Below are positions 42,169 to 53,436 of a stretch of DNA of 64,000 bases, piece by piece. The stretch's first letter is position 1; each line of letters opens with the position of its first letter. The translations under genes and the position numbers were made by a program. Origin of the DNA: Novosphingobium sp. PC22D (GTDB lineage Bacteria; Pseudomonadota; Alphaproteobacteria; Sphingomonadales; Sphingomonadaceae); assembly GCF_002556635.1 (NCBI RefSeq), contig NZ_MWMO01000011.1:94455-158454 (forward strand), given 5' to 3'. The notes under the pieces were generated by a model. The model had not been told where the DNA came from, made no database searches, and saw nothing but the letters and a program-made list of their open reading frames with translations.

Positions 42169-43524
42169 ATGGGCGGCACCGGCGTCATCGATCATTTCCT
42201 CGAGGTCTTCACCCGCTACATCGACAACGGGTTCGGGCTGCTCAGCGGCGAAGTCGCCTTCATTGCGACCACGCTGATCGTCATCGACGTGACGCTCGCA
42301 GCGCTATTCTGGAGCTGGGGCGCCGACGACGACATCATGGCGCGGCTGGTGAAGAAGACGCTGTTCGTTGGGGTCTTCGCCTACATCATCGGCAACTGGA
42401 ACAACCTCGCCAGGATCGTATTCGAGAGCTTCGCCGGTCTCGGCCTGAAGGCGAGCGGCACCGGCTTCTCGACCGCCGACCTGATGCGTCCCGGAAGGGT
42501 CGCACAGACCGGCCTCGATGCCGGCCGGCCATTGCTCGATTCCATCTCCAGCCTGATGGGCTACTGGTCGTTCTTCGAGAACTTCATCCAGATCGCCTGC
42601 ATGTTCCTCGCCTGGGCGCTGGTCCTGCTTGCGTTCTTCATCCTCGCCATCCAGCTTTTCGTCACGCTCATCGAGTTCAAACTCACGACGCTCGCGGGCT
42701 TCGTGCTGATCCCCTTCGGCCTCTTCGGAAAGTCTGCCTTCATGGCGGAGCGCGTGCTTGGCAATGTCATCTCGTCGGGCATCAAGGTCCTGGTGCTTGC
42801 CGTCATCATCGGTATCGGCTCGACACTCTTCTCCGAGTTCACATCGGGCTTTGGTGGCCAAAACCCCTCGATCGACGAGGCGATGGCGATCGTCCTCGCC
42901 GCGCTGTCGCTCCTCGGCCTCGGCATCTTCGGTCCGGGAATTGCCACCGGCCTGGTTTCCGGGGGCCCGCAGCTCAGCGCGGGAGCAGCGGTTGGGACGG
43001 GTCTCGCCGCCGGCGGCATGGTCGCGCTCGGCGCTGGCGCCGTCGGCGCGGCCGCCTCCGGTGGCGCGGCCCTGGCTGGAGGTGCAGCGGCTGCCGCTCG
43101 CGGCGGCGCTGCGATCGCGGGTGGCGCATCGACTGCCTACAGCCTCGGCGCGGCCGGACAGTCCGGCGCGGCAGGCGTCGCATCCGGCCTCAGTGGCGTT
43201 GCTCGTGCAGGCGGCAGCGCTGCCGTCTCACCTCTCCGCCGCGCCGCCTCGCGTGCGGCCGACAGCATGAAGTCCAGCTTCAATGCGGGCGGCAAGGCGG
43301 CATTCGAAGCCACGGGCGGAAGTTCCACCATGGGCTCGATCGGCCGTGACGCCGCCGGTGACGGCGCGGCGCCCGCGAGCGCCGACAGCCCTCCGGCCTG
43401 GGCACAGCGGATGCGCCGCTCCCAACGCATGACCCACGCCGTCCAGGCGACGGCACATGCCGTCCGCTCCGGTGACGCCCATGGCGGCGGCTCTTCCGTC
43501 AACCTGTCCGAAGGCGATCGCTGA
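42169..43524 (+). CDS. trbL: TrbL (VirB6 family) channel protein
   Basis: The 451-aa protein has six or more membrane segments up to about residue 270, with the TrbL signatures GFGLLSGEV, FASHR-region equivalent ALFWSWG and FKLTTLAGFVLIPFG. The C-terminal part is Gly/Ala-rich and disordered. It forms the inner-membrane channel. It overlaps trbF by one base. Confidence 0.93.
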   Translation: MGGTGVIDHFLEVFTRYIDNGFGLLSGEVAFIATTLIVIDVTLAALFWSWGADDDIMARLVKKTLFVGVFAYIIGNWNNLARIVFESFAGLGLKASGTGFSTADLMRPGRVAQTGLDAGRPLLDSISSLMGYWSFFENFIQIACMFLAWALVLLAFFILAIQLFVTLIEFKLTTLAGFVLIPFGLFGKSAFMAERVLGNVISSGIKVLVLAVIIGIGSTLFSEFTSGFGGQNPSIDEAMAIVLAALSLLGLGIFGPGIATGLVSGGPQLSAGAAVGTGLAAGGMVALGAGAVGAAASGGAALAGGAAAAARGGAAIAGGASTAYSLGAAGQSGAAGVASGLSGVARAGGSAAVSPLRRAASRAADSMKSSFNAGGKAAFEATGGSSTMGSIGRDAAGDGAAPASADSPPAWAQRMRRSQRMTHAVQATAHAVRSGDAHGGGSSVNLSEGDR

Positions 43525-44203
43525 TGTTCAAACGACCTTCCACCCACTACGGCAAAACCCCCGAGCCCGAGACGCCGTATCAACGCGCGGCCCAGGTCTG
43601 GGACGAGCGTATCGGCGCCTCGCGAATTCAGGCCAAGAACTGGCGGCTTATGGCTTTCGGCTCGCTCGTCCTCTCGGCCGGCTTCGCCACCGCGCTTGTC
43701 GTTCAGTCGGCACGCGGAACCATCGTGCCCTGGGTGGTGCAGGTCGATCGACTCGGCCAGGCGCAGGCCGTCGCGCCGGCCGAAGCCGATTATCGTCCGA
43801 CCGACCCACAGATCGCCTTCCACCTGGCGCGCTTCATCGAGCAGGTCCGCAGCATTCCCGCCGACGCGATCATCGTTCGCCAGAACTGGCTGCGCGCCTA
43901 CGACTTCACGACCGATCGCGGCGCCATGGCGCTTAATGACTATGCCCGCTCCAATGATCCGTTCACGCGAGTGGGCCGCCAGCAGGTCGCCGTTGACGTC
44001 TCAAGCGTCATCCGCGCATCGCCCGACAGCTTCCGCGTAGCCTGGGTCGAGCGCCGCTACGAGAACGGCCAGCTCGCCGAGACCACGCGCTGGACTGCGA
44101 TCCTGACGATCGTGGTGCAGGTTCCCCGAAACGCCGACCGGCTGAGGGCGAACCCGCTCGGCATCTACGTCAACGCCATCAACTGGTCACGGGAGCTTGG
44201 GCA

Positions 44204-44207
<4 letters not shown>
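43524..44207 (+). CDS. trbF: TrbF (VirB8 family)
   Basis: The 227-aa protein has one N-terminal membrane segment and a periplasmic VirB8-like domain (YNDYARSND-type motif seen as LNDYARSNDPF, and WVERRYENGQL). It is an assembly scaffold of the core channel and overlaps trbG by 4 bases. Confidence 0.94.
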
Positions 44208-45249
<1,042 letters not shown>

Positions 45250-45253
<4 letters not shown>

Positions 45254-46470
45254 GCGAGAACCCGCCCCGGAATGAAGAGGTGCCGGACGACGACGCGCAG
45301 CCGCTGACCGGCGAGCCGGCCAGCGCGCCGCCGATGCGGTTGCGCGCCGATCCGCCGCGTGTCACTCGGCTGTCCCGCAAAGTTCTCGCGGGCGTGGGTC
45401 TCGTCGCCAGCGTCGGGCTCGGCGGTGCGCTGATCTACGCGCTCCAGACCCGCGACGGAGGCCGGCCGAACGAAGAATTGTATTCGACGGAAAATCGCTC
45501 GACCGCCGATGGGCTCGCCGGTCTCCCGCGCGATTACAGCGGGGTGCCGCGATTGGGTCCGCCGCTACCGGGCGATCTGGGAAGGCCAATCGTTGGCGCT
45601 CAGGAGCGCGGCCAGCCTGTACCGACGCCGAATGTCGCCACGCCGAATCCCGGCATCAGTCCGGAAGAGCAGAGGCGCCTTCAGGAAATCGAGACCGCGC
45701 GAACCAGTCGGCTGTTCTCCGGCACCGAGACCCGCGCCGGTGCGACCGCGACGGCTCCGGCCATCGTGCCGCCTCCATCGCCGGACCTAGCGAGCCTCGG
45801 CCTTGCGCCACCTCCATCGACACCTTCCGCGCAGGACCGCCAGAACGCCTTTCTCAACGCGGCGGCCGATCGCAGGACCGTTGCGCCCGATAGGGTCGCC
45901 GCGCCAGCCTCGCCGAACATCCTTCAGGCGGGAGCCGTGATTTCGGCCGCGCTGATCACCGGCATCCGCTCCGACCTTCCGGGTCAGATCACCGCGCAAG
46001 TCACAGAGAACATCTACGACAGCCCGACCGGGCGCATCCTGCTCGTGCCGCAGGGAACGCGGGTGATCGGCCAGTACGACAATAATGTTCAGTTCGGACA
46101 GAGCCGGGTGCTGCTCGTCTGGAACCGCCTCATCTTCCCGAACGGCCGCTCGATCGTGCTCGAGCGACAGCCTGGTGCAGACGCAGAAGGCTACGCCGGC
46201 CTGCAGGATGGCGTCGATTATCACTGGTGGGATCTCGCCAAGGCGGCCGGGCTGTCAACGCTGCTCAGCGTCGGCGCCGAACTTGCCACGAATGACGACG
46301 ACCGGCTGGTCCAGGCGATCCGCAACGGGGGGCAAGATACGATAAACGATGCCGGCCAGCAGATTGTTAGGCGACAGCTCAACGTAGCCCCCACGCTCAC
46401 TATCCTACCTGGGTTTCCAGTTCGCGTTGTCGTCACGCACGATCTGATACTCGAACCTTACGGAGGGTAA
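45250..46470 (+). CDS. trbI: TrbI (VirB10 family)
   Basis: The 406-aa protein starts at GTG overlapping the trbG stop. It has one membrane segment, a Pro-rich periplasmic linker, and the VirB10 domain (ITAQVTENIYDSPTGR; LLVPQGTRVIGQYD; DYHWWDLAKAAGLSTLLS). It spans both membranes in the mating channel. Confidence 0.95.
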
Positions 46471-46709
46471 TGATGTCGAAGCTTAAGCTGGGGCCCATCG
46501 TGGACCAAAAGCCAATCAAAGTTCAAATAGAGCTACCTGCAGCCCTTCATCAGGATCTTGCTGACTACGCGGATCTATTGGGACGCGAACAAGGGCAACC
46601 CGCTGTCGAACCGGCTAGATTAATCGTCCCAATGTTACAGCGGTTCATCGCGACCGATCGTGGCTTCGCAAAGGCCAAGCGGGCGAGCCCACACAGAACT
46701 GCGGACTAA
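46470..46709 (+). CDS. DUF2274 family protein
   Basis: The 79-aa protein (SKLKLGPIVDQKPIKVQIEL; RLIVPMLQRFIATDRGF) is the DUF2274 member that always follows trbI in Tn4371-type elements. It may be RHH-like. It overlaps trbI by one base and ends the trb operon, running head-on into the LysR gene by 4 bases. Its base composition is less GC-rich than the trb genes before it. Confidence 0.85.
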   Translation: MMSKLKLGPIVDQKPIKVQIELPAALHQDLADYADLLGREQGQPAVEPARLIVPMLQRFIATDRGFAKAKRASPHRTAD

Positions 46710-47608
46710 AGCGTACTGCAGCGCCGAGCCCCGGTGACCGTGTCGAAGCACTTCAGCAGCAGCGGCAGAGCAGGGTTAGCGTTGTCGCTCGCCGAAATCA
46801 TCGTTGCAGTCGGCGGGCGTGCCGCTGCGAACGGAATCAAAGAGATATTCCGCCCGGAAACCGCGCATGTTACGGTGATGCCGAAGCCTTGCTCGATCAT
46901 CGTTAGAAGGGTCTCACGGCTCACTTGCTGAATCGAGAGCTGAACCATTCCTTCCACGGCGCCTACCATCCGGCGAAGCATGATTGTGAGCTCGCGCCCT
47001 GCGCCATCCGAGCGAACGAGAAATACCTCGTCACGGATGTCTTCCCAGGAGAGATATGGTCGCGACGCCAGGGTATGACGCGGCGACATCGCGACGAACA
47101 GATCTGGCTTGCATAGCCTTCGCATTCGGAAGTCAGGTTCGACGCTCTCGCTCAAGCAAATCGCCGCGTCCAGCAAGCCACGCTTGACGCCAGCGCTGTT
47201 TTCTTCCGACGTGCCTTCCTCAAGCTTGACTTCGATCGTCGGGTTAAGATTGCGGAAGCTGCCGAGGAGGTCGATAATTGGAGCGGCGGGAAAAGTTTCA
47301 AGTATTCCAAATCTGATCAATCCGGTTGTACGGCGCTTGACGGATCGTATCTCAGCAGCGGCGTCACGCAGATACCGCGCTCCCACAGCTGCCTGCTGGA
47401 GGAAGCGTTCCCCTTCTGGTGTCAGACCAGCTCCCGATGGGGACCGCTCGAAAAGAGATACGCCGAGCTGACGTTCAAGCATTTGAACTCGGCGGCTGAT
47501 GGTCGATTGCGCGATCGACAGCCGCTCCGCTGCACGTCGGAAGCTACCTGCCTCGGCGACAAGGACAGCGTATTTCAGGTATCGCAGGTCTAACGTCAGG
47601 TCGGGCAT
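46706..47608 (-). CDS. LysR-family regulator
   Basis: The 300-aa protein has an N-terminal HTH (AEAGSFRRAAERLSIAQSTISRRV) and a periplasmic-binding-type effector domain. The ATG at 47608 fits the usual spacing to the HTH; upstream codons lack family character. It lies just past the trb operon, where accessory cargo begins. Its composition is lower in GC than its neighbours. The target is unknown; the SDR gene next to it is on the same strand, 90 bases upstream. Confidence 0.88.
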   Translation of the reverse strand: MPDLTLDLRYLKYAVLVAEAGSFRRAAERLSIAQSTISRRVQMLERQLGVSLFERSPSGAGLTPEGERFLQQAAVGARYLRDAAAEIRSVKRRTTGLIRFGILETFPAAPIIDLLGSFRNLNPTIEVKLEEGTSEENSAGVKRGLLDAAICLSESVEPDFRMRRLCKPDLFVAMSPRHTLASRPYLSWEDIRDEVFLVRSDGAGRELTIMLRRMVGAVEGMVQLSIQQVSRETLLTMIEQGFGITVTCAVSGRNISLIPFAAARPPTATMISASDNANPALPLLLKCFDTVTGARRCSTL

Positions 47609-47697
47609 GACGTCGACGCAATGCTGCGAAGCATTGTCCCCATCATGCGAAAGCCGACGCGGCACGCGCCTGCTGGACAGCATCTTGCACTGTCATG

Positions 47698-48510
47698 TCA
47701 GCGATCGGCGGACTGCGTAATCTCCTGCTGCAACTGATCGACCTTCGCTCCGGCCCATTGCCGGGCGTCGTCGCCGAATATAAGCCGCGGTGGCGTCGTA
47801 TCTTGCGAAGCGAGCGCCACGATCCGCGCGGCGAGCAGTTTCGGGTCGCCCGGCTGATTGCCGTTGGCACCGTCAACGAACTCGCGATACTGCTCAATCG
47901 CCTCGGCATAATCCGGAATGTCGATGCTGCCGAAGCTCGCCGACTTGCCATCCATGAAGTCCGTGCGCAGCATCCCCGGCTCGACAAGGAGAGAGCGGAC
48001 GCCGAACGGCGCGAGCTCCTGCGCAAAACCCTCCATCCACCCTTCGACCGCAAACTTGGACGCCGAGTAGACCGCGCCCCCGCCGTTGGAGACCAGCCCG
48101 CTGACCGACGAGATGGTGACGATCAGACCCGAGCGACGCGCCCGCATATGGGGAGCGACCGCCCGCGCGACGTTCATCGTACCGAACAGATTGACCTCGA
48201 ACTGGCGCCTCACCGCGGTATCGGTAAAGGTCTCAAAGAAACCTAGTTCGGCATAGCCGGCATTGTTGACCAGCACGTCGATCGCACCGAACCGCTCGAT
48301 GCTTTCCTTGGCGACTGCGTTCGCGGCTTCAGCATCAGTGATATCGAGGCTCAGGGTATGCAGCCGCTCATGCTCGCCTCCCAAGGCTTCACGTATCGCG
48401 TCCGCCGACCGCGCGGTCGCCACCACTTTCTCACCCGCATCGAGCGCGGCGCGCGTGATCTCCAATCCCAGTCCGCGGCTTGCGCCCGTCACCAACCAAA
48501 CCTTCGACAT
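47698..48510 (-). CDS. Classical SDR oxidoreductase
   Basis: The 270-aa protein has the NAD(P)-binding TGASRGLGLEI, the structural NNAG (residues near 88) and the catalytic YSASK. The substrate is unknown. It is divergent from a LysR gene; the shared 101-base intergenic region contains two spaced direct repeats, so the LysR protein on the plus strand probably controls it. Confidence 0.9.
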   Translation of the reverse strand: MSKVWLVTGASRGLGLEITRAALDAGEKVVATARSADAIREALGGEHERLHTLSLDITDAEAANAVAKESIERFGAIDVLVNNAGYAELGFFETFTDTAVRRQFEVNLFGTMNVARAVAPHMRARRSGLIVTISSVSGLVSNGGGAVYSASKFAVEGWMEGFAQELAPFGVRSLLVEPGMLRTDFMDGKSASFGSIDIPDYAEAIEQYREFVDGANGNQPGDPKLLAARIVALASQDTTPPRLIFGDDARQWAGAKVDQLQQEITQSADR

Positions 48511-48553
48511 AGCCTGCTCCTAATCCTTCCACTGTTGCCTTCTATGTAGGTAT

Positions 48554-48584
48554 GCTAATGGATCGAGATAATGAGCTAATAGAT
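48554..48584. promoter_or_regulatory. Candidate LysR-type operator (spaced direct repeats)
   Basis: GCTAATGGAT and GCTAATAGAT are 21 bases apart, two helical turns, in the AT-rich gap between the divergent SDR and LysR genes. Such placement suits binding of a LysR tetramer. Confidence 0.5.
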
Positions 48585-48611
48585 AATAGGCCTTAGCAGC
48601 AGGGATTATCA

Positions 48612-49505
48612 ATGCGTCCAGATCAGCTCGGCGATCTCGCTGTCTTCGCGGCAATCGCCTCCGAACGCAGCTTTACGCGTGCCGCGAGGCGGCTCGGCGT
48701 GACCCAGTCGGCATTGAGCCAGACCATGAAGCGGCTGGAGGGCCAACTCGGTTTCCGATTGCTTTCCCGCACCACGCGCAGCGTCGCACCGACTGCTGCC
48801 GGCGAGCGTCTGCTCGCCACCCTGTCGCCGGCGCTGGCCGGACTGGACAACGAGATCGAGGCACTGTCCCAGGCAAGCGGGGCAGCGATCGGCACCGTCC
48901 GCATCACGACGGGCAAGCACGCCGCGGACACGTTGCTGTGGCCGATGCTTCCGTCCTTCATGCACAACCACCCCGGCATCGAAGTGGAGGTGTGCGTGGA
49001 AAACGGGATGACCGATGTCGTGGCGGGCCGCTACGATGCGGGCATCCGGCTTGGCGAGCACCTAGAGAAGGACATGATCGCGCTGGCGGTCGGGCCTCCG
49101 CTTCGTGTCGCGGTCGTGGCCGCTCCCAGCTATCTGAGCGACCATCCGGCGCCGACGGAGCCTGCGGACCTGACGAGGCATCGCTGTATCGCCTATGGCG
49201 ATGCGCATGGCGACCTTTCTTCCTGGTCGTTCGACCGCGACGGCCATGCGGTGACGGTCGCACCGGGACGCGGGCCGGTTTTCAACGATGGCGACCTGCT
49301 GGTGGCTGCCGCCCTCGAGGGCTTCGGCATCCTCTACATCTTGGAGGACCTGGTCGCGGCGCCGATTGCCGATGGCCGTCTGTCCCGGCTGCTAGAGCCG
49401 TGGTGCGAGCCCTTCGCAGGCTACCATCTCTATTACCCCGATCGTCAGGTGACGACGGCCTTCGAGCTGTTCAAGGAGGCGCTTTGGGCAAGCAGGTCCG
49501 TCTGA
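48612..49505 (+). CDS. LysR-family regulator
   Basis: The 297-aa protein has an N-terminal HTH (ASERSFTRAARRLGVTQSALSQTMKRLE in two parts) and an effector domain ending in the GYHLYYPDRQ segment typical of LTTRs of the CrgA/DmlR group. It is divergent from the SDR gene and probably regulates it. The IS5-type element inserted 171 bases after its stop. Confidence 0.9.
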   Translation: MRPDQLGDLAVFAAIASERSFTRAARRLGVTQSALSQTMKRLEGQLGFRLLSRTTRSVAPTAAGERLLATLSPALAGLDNEIEALSQASGAAIGTVRITTGKHAADTLLWPMLPSFMHNHPGIEVEVCVENGMTDVVAGRYDAGIRLGEHLEKDMIALAVGPPLRVAVVAAPSYLSDHPAPTEPADLTRHRCIAYGDAHGDLSSWSFDRDGHAVTVAPGRGPVFNDGDLLVAAALEGFGILYILEDLVAAPIADGRLSRLLEPWCEPFAGYHLYYPDRQVTTAFELFKEALWASRSV

Positions 49506-49676
49506 GGCGCCGTCCAGTCTGTAACCCAATAAACCCATTTGTCCTTCAAGGCTGCGCGTTCAGCCTGATCTTGCGCTGTGCGCGGTGCCGAAGACATAAG
49601 CGCCGTGATCGAGGAGCGTTCAGGAGATTTCCGCGTCCATCCCCGAACGTATCCATCGCGATGCTTTCGCCTCTGA

Positions 49677-50582
49677 AAGCCCGTCCCGAAAAGGTTGAGA
49701 GGCTGGGGCGCTCGTGATTCCAAGGGGTTGTTCAGGCCATCTTGGAGCGAGCGATGTGGACCCCAGCCACTCGCCGACAGCATAGTCGCGCGGGGCTTCG
49801 ATACGAAACGGATTTGACGGATGCGGAGTGGCGGCTGATCGAGCCGCTGCTGCCGGCGCCGAAACGGAAGGGGCGGCCGCTTTCCTGGCCTCTGCGCGAG
49901 ATCGTCAACGCGATTTTCTACGTGATGCGTGGGGGCGTGGCATGGCGGCTCCTGCCGAGCGACCTTCCGCCGAAAAGCACAGCCTATCGCTGGTTTGCGG
50001 CATGGCGGGACAAAGGCGTGTTCGAGGCGCTGAACCATGCGCTGCTGATGATCGACCGGGAACGCAGCGGTCGATCGGCCTCGCCGAGCGCCTGCATCAT
50101 CGACAGCCAGAGTGTGAAAACCAACGAGGCAGGCGGTCCCCGTGGTTACGACGCCGGCAAGAAGATCATGGGCCGCAAGCGCCACGCCCTCGTCGATACC
50201 GAAGGGCGCGGCCTCGTCCTGTTCGCCCATCCTGCCAGTGTGCAGGACCGCGATGGAGCAGGCCCGCTGCTCGCAGCCTCGCGTCGCCCGTTTCCGTTCA
50301 TCGAGAAGGTCTTCGCCGACGCCGGCTATCAGGGACCGCGCGTCGCGACCGCTACGCGCATCGCCGTCGAGATCGTCCGCCGCAAGCCCGACCAGATCGG
50401 CTTCGCCGTCCAACCCCGGAGATGGGTCGTCGAGCGCTTCTTCGCCTGGATCAATCGAAATCGACGCCTCTGGAAGGATGCCGAAGCGACAATCGCATCG
50501 GCAACAGCTTTCCTATACGCCGCTGCCGCAATGGTCCTCATCCGCCGCATCGCACGCGCCTCATAAATTTCGGGACGGACTC
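49677..50582 (+). mobile_element. Complete IS5-family element (IS1031-like), 906 bp
   Basis: The ends read AAGCCCGTCCCGAAA and, on the other strand, GAGTCCGTCCCGAAA; 17 of 23 terminal bases match. TGA flanks both sides, a 3-base TNA target duplication as seen in the IS1031 group. One intact transposase gene is inside. It landed between a LysR gene and the 3' end of the flavoprotein gene, 22 bases past that gene's stop. Confidence 0.85.
49754..50566 (+). CDS. IS5-family transposase
   Basis: The 270-aa DDE enzyme shows LTDAEWRLIEPLLP near the N terminus, first Asp in IIDSQSVK, second in VFADAGYQGP and Glu in WVVERFFAWINRNRRL. It is in one frame, so the element may be active. I chose the ATG at 49754; another in-frame ATG lies four codons upstream. 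Confidence 0.93.
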   Translation: MWTPATRRQHSRAGLRYETDLTDAEWRLIEPLLPAPKRKGRPLSWPLREIVNAIFYVMRGGVAWRLLPSDLPPKSTAYRWFAAWRDKGVFEALNHALLMIDRERSGRSASPSACIIDSQSVKTNEAGGPRGYDAGKKIMGRKRHALVDTEGRGLVLFAHPASVQDRDGAGPLLAASRRPFPFIEKVFADAGYQGPRVATATRIAVEIVRRKPDQIGFAVQPRRWVVERFFAWINRNRRLWKDAEATIASATAFLYAAAAMVLIRRIARAS

Positions 50583-50606
50583 TGAGCCGCATGGCCCGTC
50601 GGAAGA

Positions 50607-51848
50607 TCAGAACAGCATCATGTTGGAGGACATGCCGAGCAGCATGCGGCCGTGCAGTTCGGCAGCGACGTCGAGGTCGAAGCCCGCATGACTGCCCATC
50701 ACCTGGATATCTCGAAATATCCTCTGGAAGGGATGATCGGTGCGGTAGATACTCGATCCCGCGCCGTCCGCCATTAGCCTGGCGGCGTCACGGCACAGTT
50801 GAGCCGCATAGGCAAACTCCATCTTGATTCGGGCCCGCACCTGCAACTGCTCGGACGGAGGCAGCGAGGCCGCGGCAACTGCACGCCGGGCAGCGGCACG
50901 GATGAGTTGCTCAGCCGTATCGAGAACCACGTCAGCACGGCCAAGACGGACGTGAGCCGCAGCGCTTTCGCCCAACGGGGACTGAGTGCCCTTCACCGTG
51001 CGGCCGGGGAGCGCTTCCCTGTGTAGGTCGAGCAAGCCCATTGCTGCCCCAAGCAGCGGCACCACAGCGATAAACGCGCCAAATGAAATAAACGGGAAGC
51101 CGAATACCGGCTCGCTATGTCGTCTGGAGAACTCGTTATGACCGGAGAACAGGGTGAGGTCGGTCAGCATGTGATGATCGGGGATGAAGGCATCCTCAAT
51201 GACGACGTCGTGGCTGCCCGACGAGGCAAGACCCGCCATGTGCCAGTTGTCGCGCGCCGTCACATCGGTAGTGGAAATAATCGCAAGGCCAAGAGCGGGC
51301 TGCTCGTCCGGCACTGGCTCGCCCAGCATGACCACGGCCATCACATGATCGGCGTCCATTATGCCGCTGGCCCAACCCCATGTGCCAGTGATGCGATATC
51401 CTCCGTCAACCTTGGTTGCCTGCCCCGGCGGGAAGGCCACAGCGGCAGCCGCAATATAGCCTCGTTTCCCCCAGATTTCCTGCTGCGCAGGCTCGGGAAA
51501 ATGGGCCACGGCATGGTTGTGGCCGGCGATGAAGCAGGCGGACCAGGCCATGCCGGGATCCGCCTTGGCGAGCGGCAACGCTGCATCTATGAAGACGTCC
51601 GGATCTGCTCCCATGCCGCCGAACGCCTGCGGCACGAAGACGTAGAAGAAGCCGGATCGCCGGATCGCCGCCCATGCCTCCGTATCGGGCCGGCGCTCCC
51701 GTTCGGCCTTTGCCGCGCGCTCTCGCAGAAGCGGCGCTATTGTTTGGGTTCTTTCACGGAGCGTCGCCGGATTTAGCGCCGCAACTTCAGCTGGATCGAG
51801 AAAGTCGTTGTCGGCCGCTATGCGGATTTTGATCGCGTCAGTGCCCAT
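50607..51848 (-). CDS. Acyl-CoA dehydrogenase-like flavin monooxygenase
   Basis: The 413-aa protein has the acyl-CoA dehydrogenase fold seen in group D flavin monooxygenases (HsaA/DszC-like): GFFYVFVPQAFGGMG, YRITGTWGWASGIMDADH and FRDIQVMGSHAGFD. No catalytic Glu of true dehydrogenases is evident. It is the last gene of a four-gene minus-strand run (SDR, SnoaL-like, hydrolase, this gene), suggesting an oxidative route for an aromatic, terpenoid or steroid-like compound. Confidence 0.82.
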   Translation of the reverse strand: MGTDAIKIRIAADNDFLDPAEVAALNPATLRERTQTIAPLLRERAAKAERERRPDTEAWAAIRRSGFFYVFVPQAFGGMGADPDVFIDAALPLAKADPGMAWSACFIAGHNHAVAHFPEPAQQEIWGKRGYIAAAAVAFPPGQATKVDGGYRITGTWGWASGIMDADHVMAVVMLGEPVPDEQPALGLAIISTTDVTARDNWHMAGLASSGSHDVVIEDAFIPDHHMLTDLTLFSGHNEFSRRHSEPVFGFPFISFGAFIAVVPLLGAAMGLLDLHREALPGRTVKGTQSPLGESAAAHVRLGRADVVLDTAEQLIRAAARRAVAAASLPPSEQLQVRARIKMEFAYAAQLCRDAARLMADGAGSSIYRTDHPFQRIFRDIQVMGSHAGFDLDVAAELHGRMLLGMSSNMMLF

Positions 51849-51968
51849 CGAGTACCTCTGTCAGATAATGCACCAGCGATGGCGCTATGCGCTATACGCT
51901 CACGCGTATCATCTCGTTACAGGGTGACGTCCTTCCCCCCGATGCAGCGGCCCTCGTCGACCGGGACC

Positions 51969-52886
51969 TCAGTCGCGACCGCCCGTGGCGAGGCTGGCAA
52001 TGGCGGCCGCCGTCCGCTCCGGCTGTTCTTCGGACATCCAGTGGCCGGAACGCTCGAGCATGGCAGTCCTCACATTGGTTGCGCCAACATTGGCGAGCGC
52101 CTCTGCCATTTTCGGCAGTATTTCTGCGAATGTGTTCTCGCCGCCGACAATGAGCAACGGAACGTCGAGCTTCTCGGTGCGCGAGGCGAAGAATGCCTCG
52201 TCCTTCGGAAAGGCGCGATAGATTTCGCACATGGCGCGAAGGTTCTCGTCCGATTGATAGGCCGCAGCGTAGGCGGCGACGTCCTCGTCGGTGATAGCCT
52301 CCGGATGCTCGGCCAGACCGTCGAAAAAGAAGGTTCGGAAATAGCGGGCCTGATGACCCTGTACGAGCGTCTCGGCCAAGCCCTTAGGGGTGTGAAAGTC
52401 GAAGTGCCACGTCATCGGCGACGCCTTGATATCGTCCCATGGGTCGAGGCCGGGAATCGGTATGTCCATTATCGCCGCGCCATTGACTTCGCTCGGATAG
52501 AGCCGCGCGTAGGCGTAAGCGACCATGCCTCCGATATCGTGGCCCGCCACCACCACCCGCTCGAAGCGAAGCTCAGGCTTGAGCGCCTGCACCAGGGCAT
52601 GCACGTCCTGGGCGAGTGACGCCTTGTCGAACGCGCCGACGTCGAGCGCGCCGCGTGGCGAGGAAGTGCCACCAATGCCACGTAAGTCGGGAGCTATGAC
52701 AGCGAAGCGTTGACCCAGAATAGGCATGACGTTGCGCCATTCATGCGAACTCTGTGGCCAGCCATGAATGAGGACGACAAGGGTCGAGCCCGATCCGCAT
52801 CGCAAGAAGTGAACGGTCTGATCTCCGATACGGAGGTCGGCTTCGACGATCTTTGAAGGCGAAGCCGGATCCGTGGCGATGTTCAT
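51969..52886 (-). CDS. Alpha/beta hydrolase, epoxide-hydrolase-like
   Basis: The 305-aa protein has the oxyanion motif HGWPQ, the nucleophile elbow GHDIGG with Asp in place of Ser, and a late SGHWMSEEQPE His loop. An Asp nucleophile marks epoxide hydrolases and haloalkane or haloacetate dehalogenases. It has no signal peptide, unlike the related enzyme at 62509. It shares an operon with SDR and SnoaL-like genes. Confidence 0.85.
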   Translation of the reverse strand: MNIATDPASPSKIVEADLRIGDQTVHFLRCGSGSTLVVLIHGWPQSSHEWRNVMPILGQRFAVIAPDLRGIGGTSSPRGALDVGAFDKASLAQDVHALVQALKPELRFERVVVAGHDIGGMVAYAYARLYPSEVNGAAIMDIPIPGLDPWDDIKASPMTWHFDFHTPKGLAETLVQGHQARYFRTFFFDGLAEHPEAITDEDVAAYAAAYQSDENLRAMCEIYRAFPKDEAFFASRTEKLDVPLLIVGGENTFAEILPKMAEALANVGATNVRTAMLERSGHWMSEEQPERTAAAIASLATGGRD

Positions 52887-52940
52887 GGCTCATCCTTTCG
52901 TCTGAAAGCGGCCCGGCCGTCACTATCGGACGCTGGCCCG

Positions 52941-53405
52941 TTAGATCGGCTGCAACAGTTGCGCCTTGGCGCTTGCAACGTCGACTGGCAGCGAGCTGTG
53001 CTCGTGGACGCAGAGCCATCGGCCGTCGATCCGCTGCCAGATGTCGGTTACCGCGGCATGCACATGCGTGCGCGTGCCGTCCTCCGTGGTGATGTCGATC
53101 TCAGTATAGGAGAGCGAGTATCCGATGTCGGGTGAGAGCATCCGCACCGTCACTTTAGGATAGGTGCAGGTGATTTCGCCGACTGCCGCTTCGGCCATGT
53201 CGGCGACGTTGCGCCGTATGTCCTCCACCGCGGTCACGCCGGGTGCCAGGAAATCGAAGATTGTCGTGTCGCCGCCCGGCGCGAACATTGCGGCCACCCC
53301 ATCCGGGTCGCCCCTTTCCACCGCACGGCCAGCATCGCGCAACGTCCTGGTGATCGTCTCGACATCCCGCATGTCGCCCGTCGAATTCTCTCCGATGGTG
53401 ATCAT
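52941..53405 (-). CDS. SnoaL/NTF2-like protein with ketosteroid-isomerase fold
   Basis: The 154-aa protein has the DAGRAVERGDPDGVAAMFAPGG start and ITDIW-type end (AAVTDIWQRIDGRWLCVHEHSS) of the SnoaL-like family. Members act as small isomerases, cyclases or dehydratases, or as binding proteins. The start ATG at 53405 precedes family sequence; earlier codons overlap the SDR gene and are unlikely. It is in the same run as the SDR and hydrolase genes. Confidence 0.8.
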   Translation of the reverse strand: MITIGENSTGDMRDVETITRTLRDAGRAVERGDPDGVAAMFAPGGDTTIFDFLAPGVTAVEDIRRNVADMAEAAVGEITCTYPKVTVRMLSPDIGYSLSYTEIDITTEDGTRTHVHAAVTDIWQRIDGRWLCVHEHSSLPVDVASAKAQLLQPI

Positions 53406-53436
53406 GGCCTGTTCCTGCCCGATAGAATCGTCGGAA

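Noticed and set aside
53046..53072. Another GTAACC site on the minus strand as an ECF promoter
   Set aside because: Inside the SnoaL-like gene, CGAC instead of CGAA and 17-base spacing; no gene start downstream.
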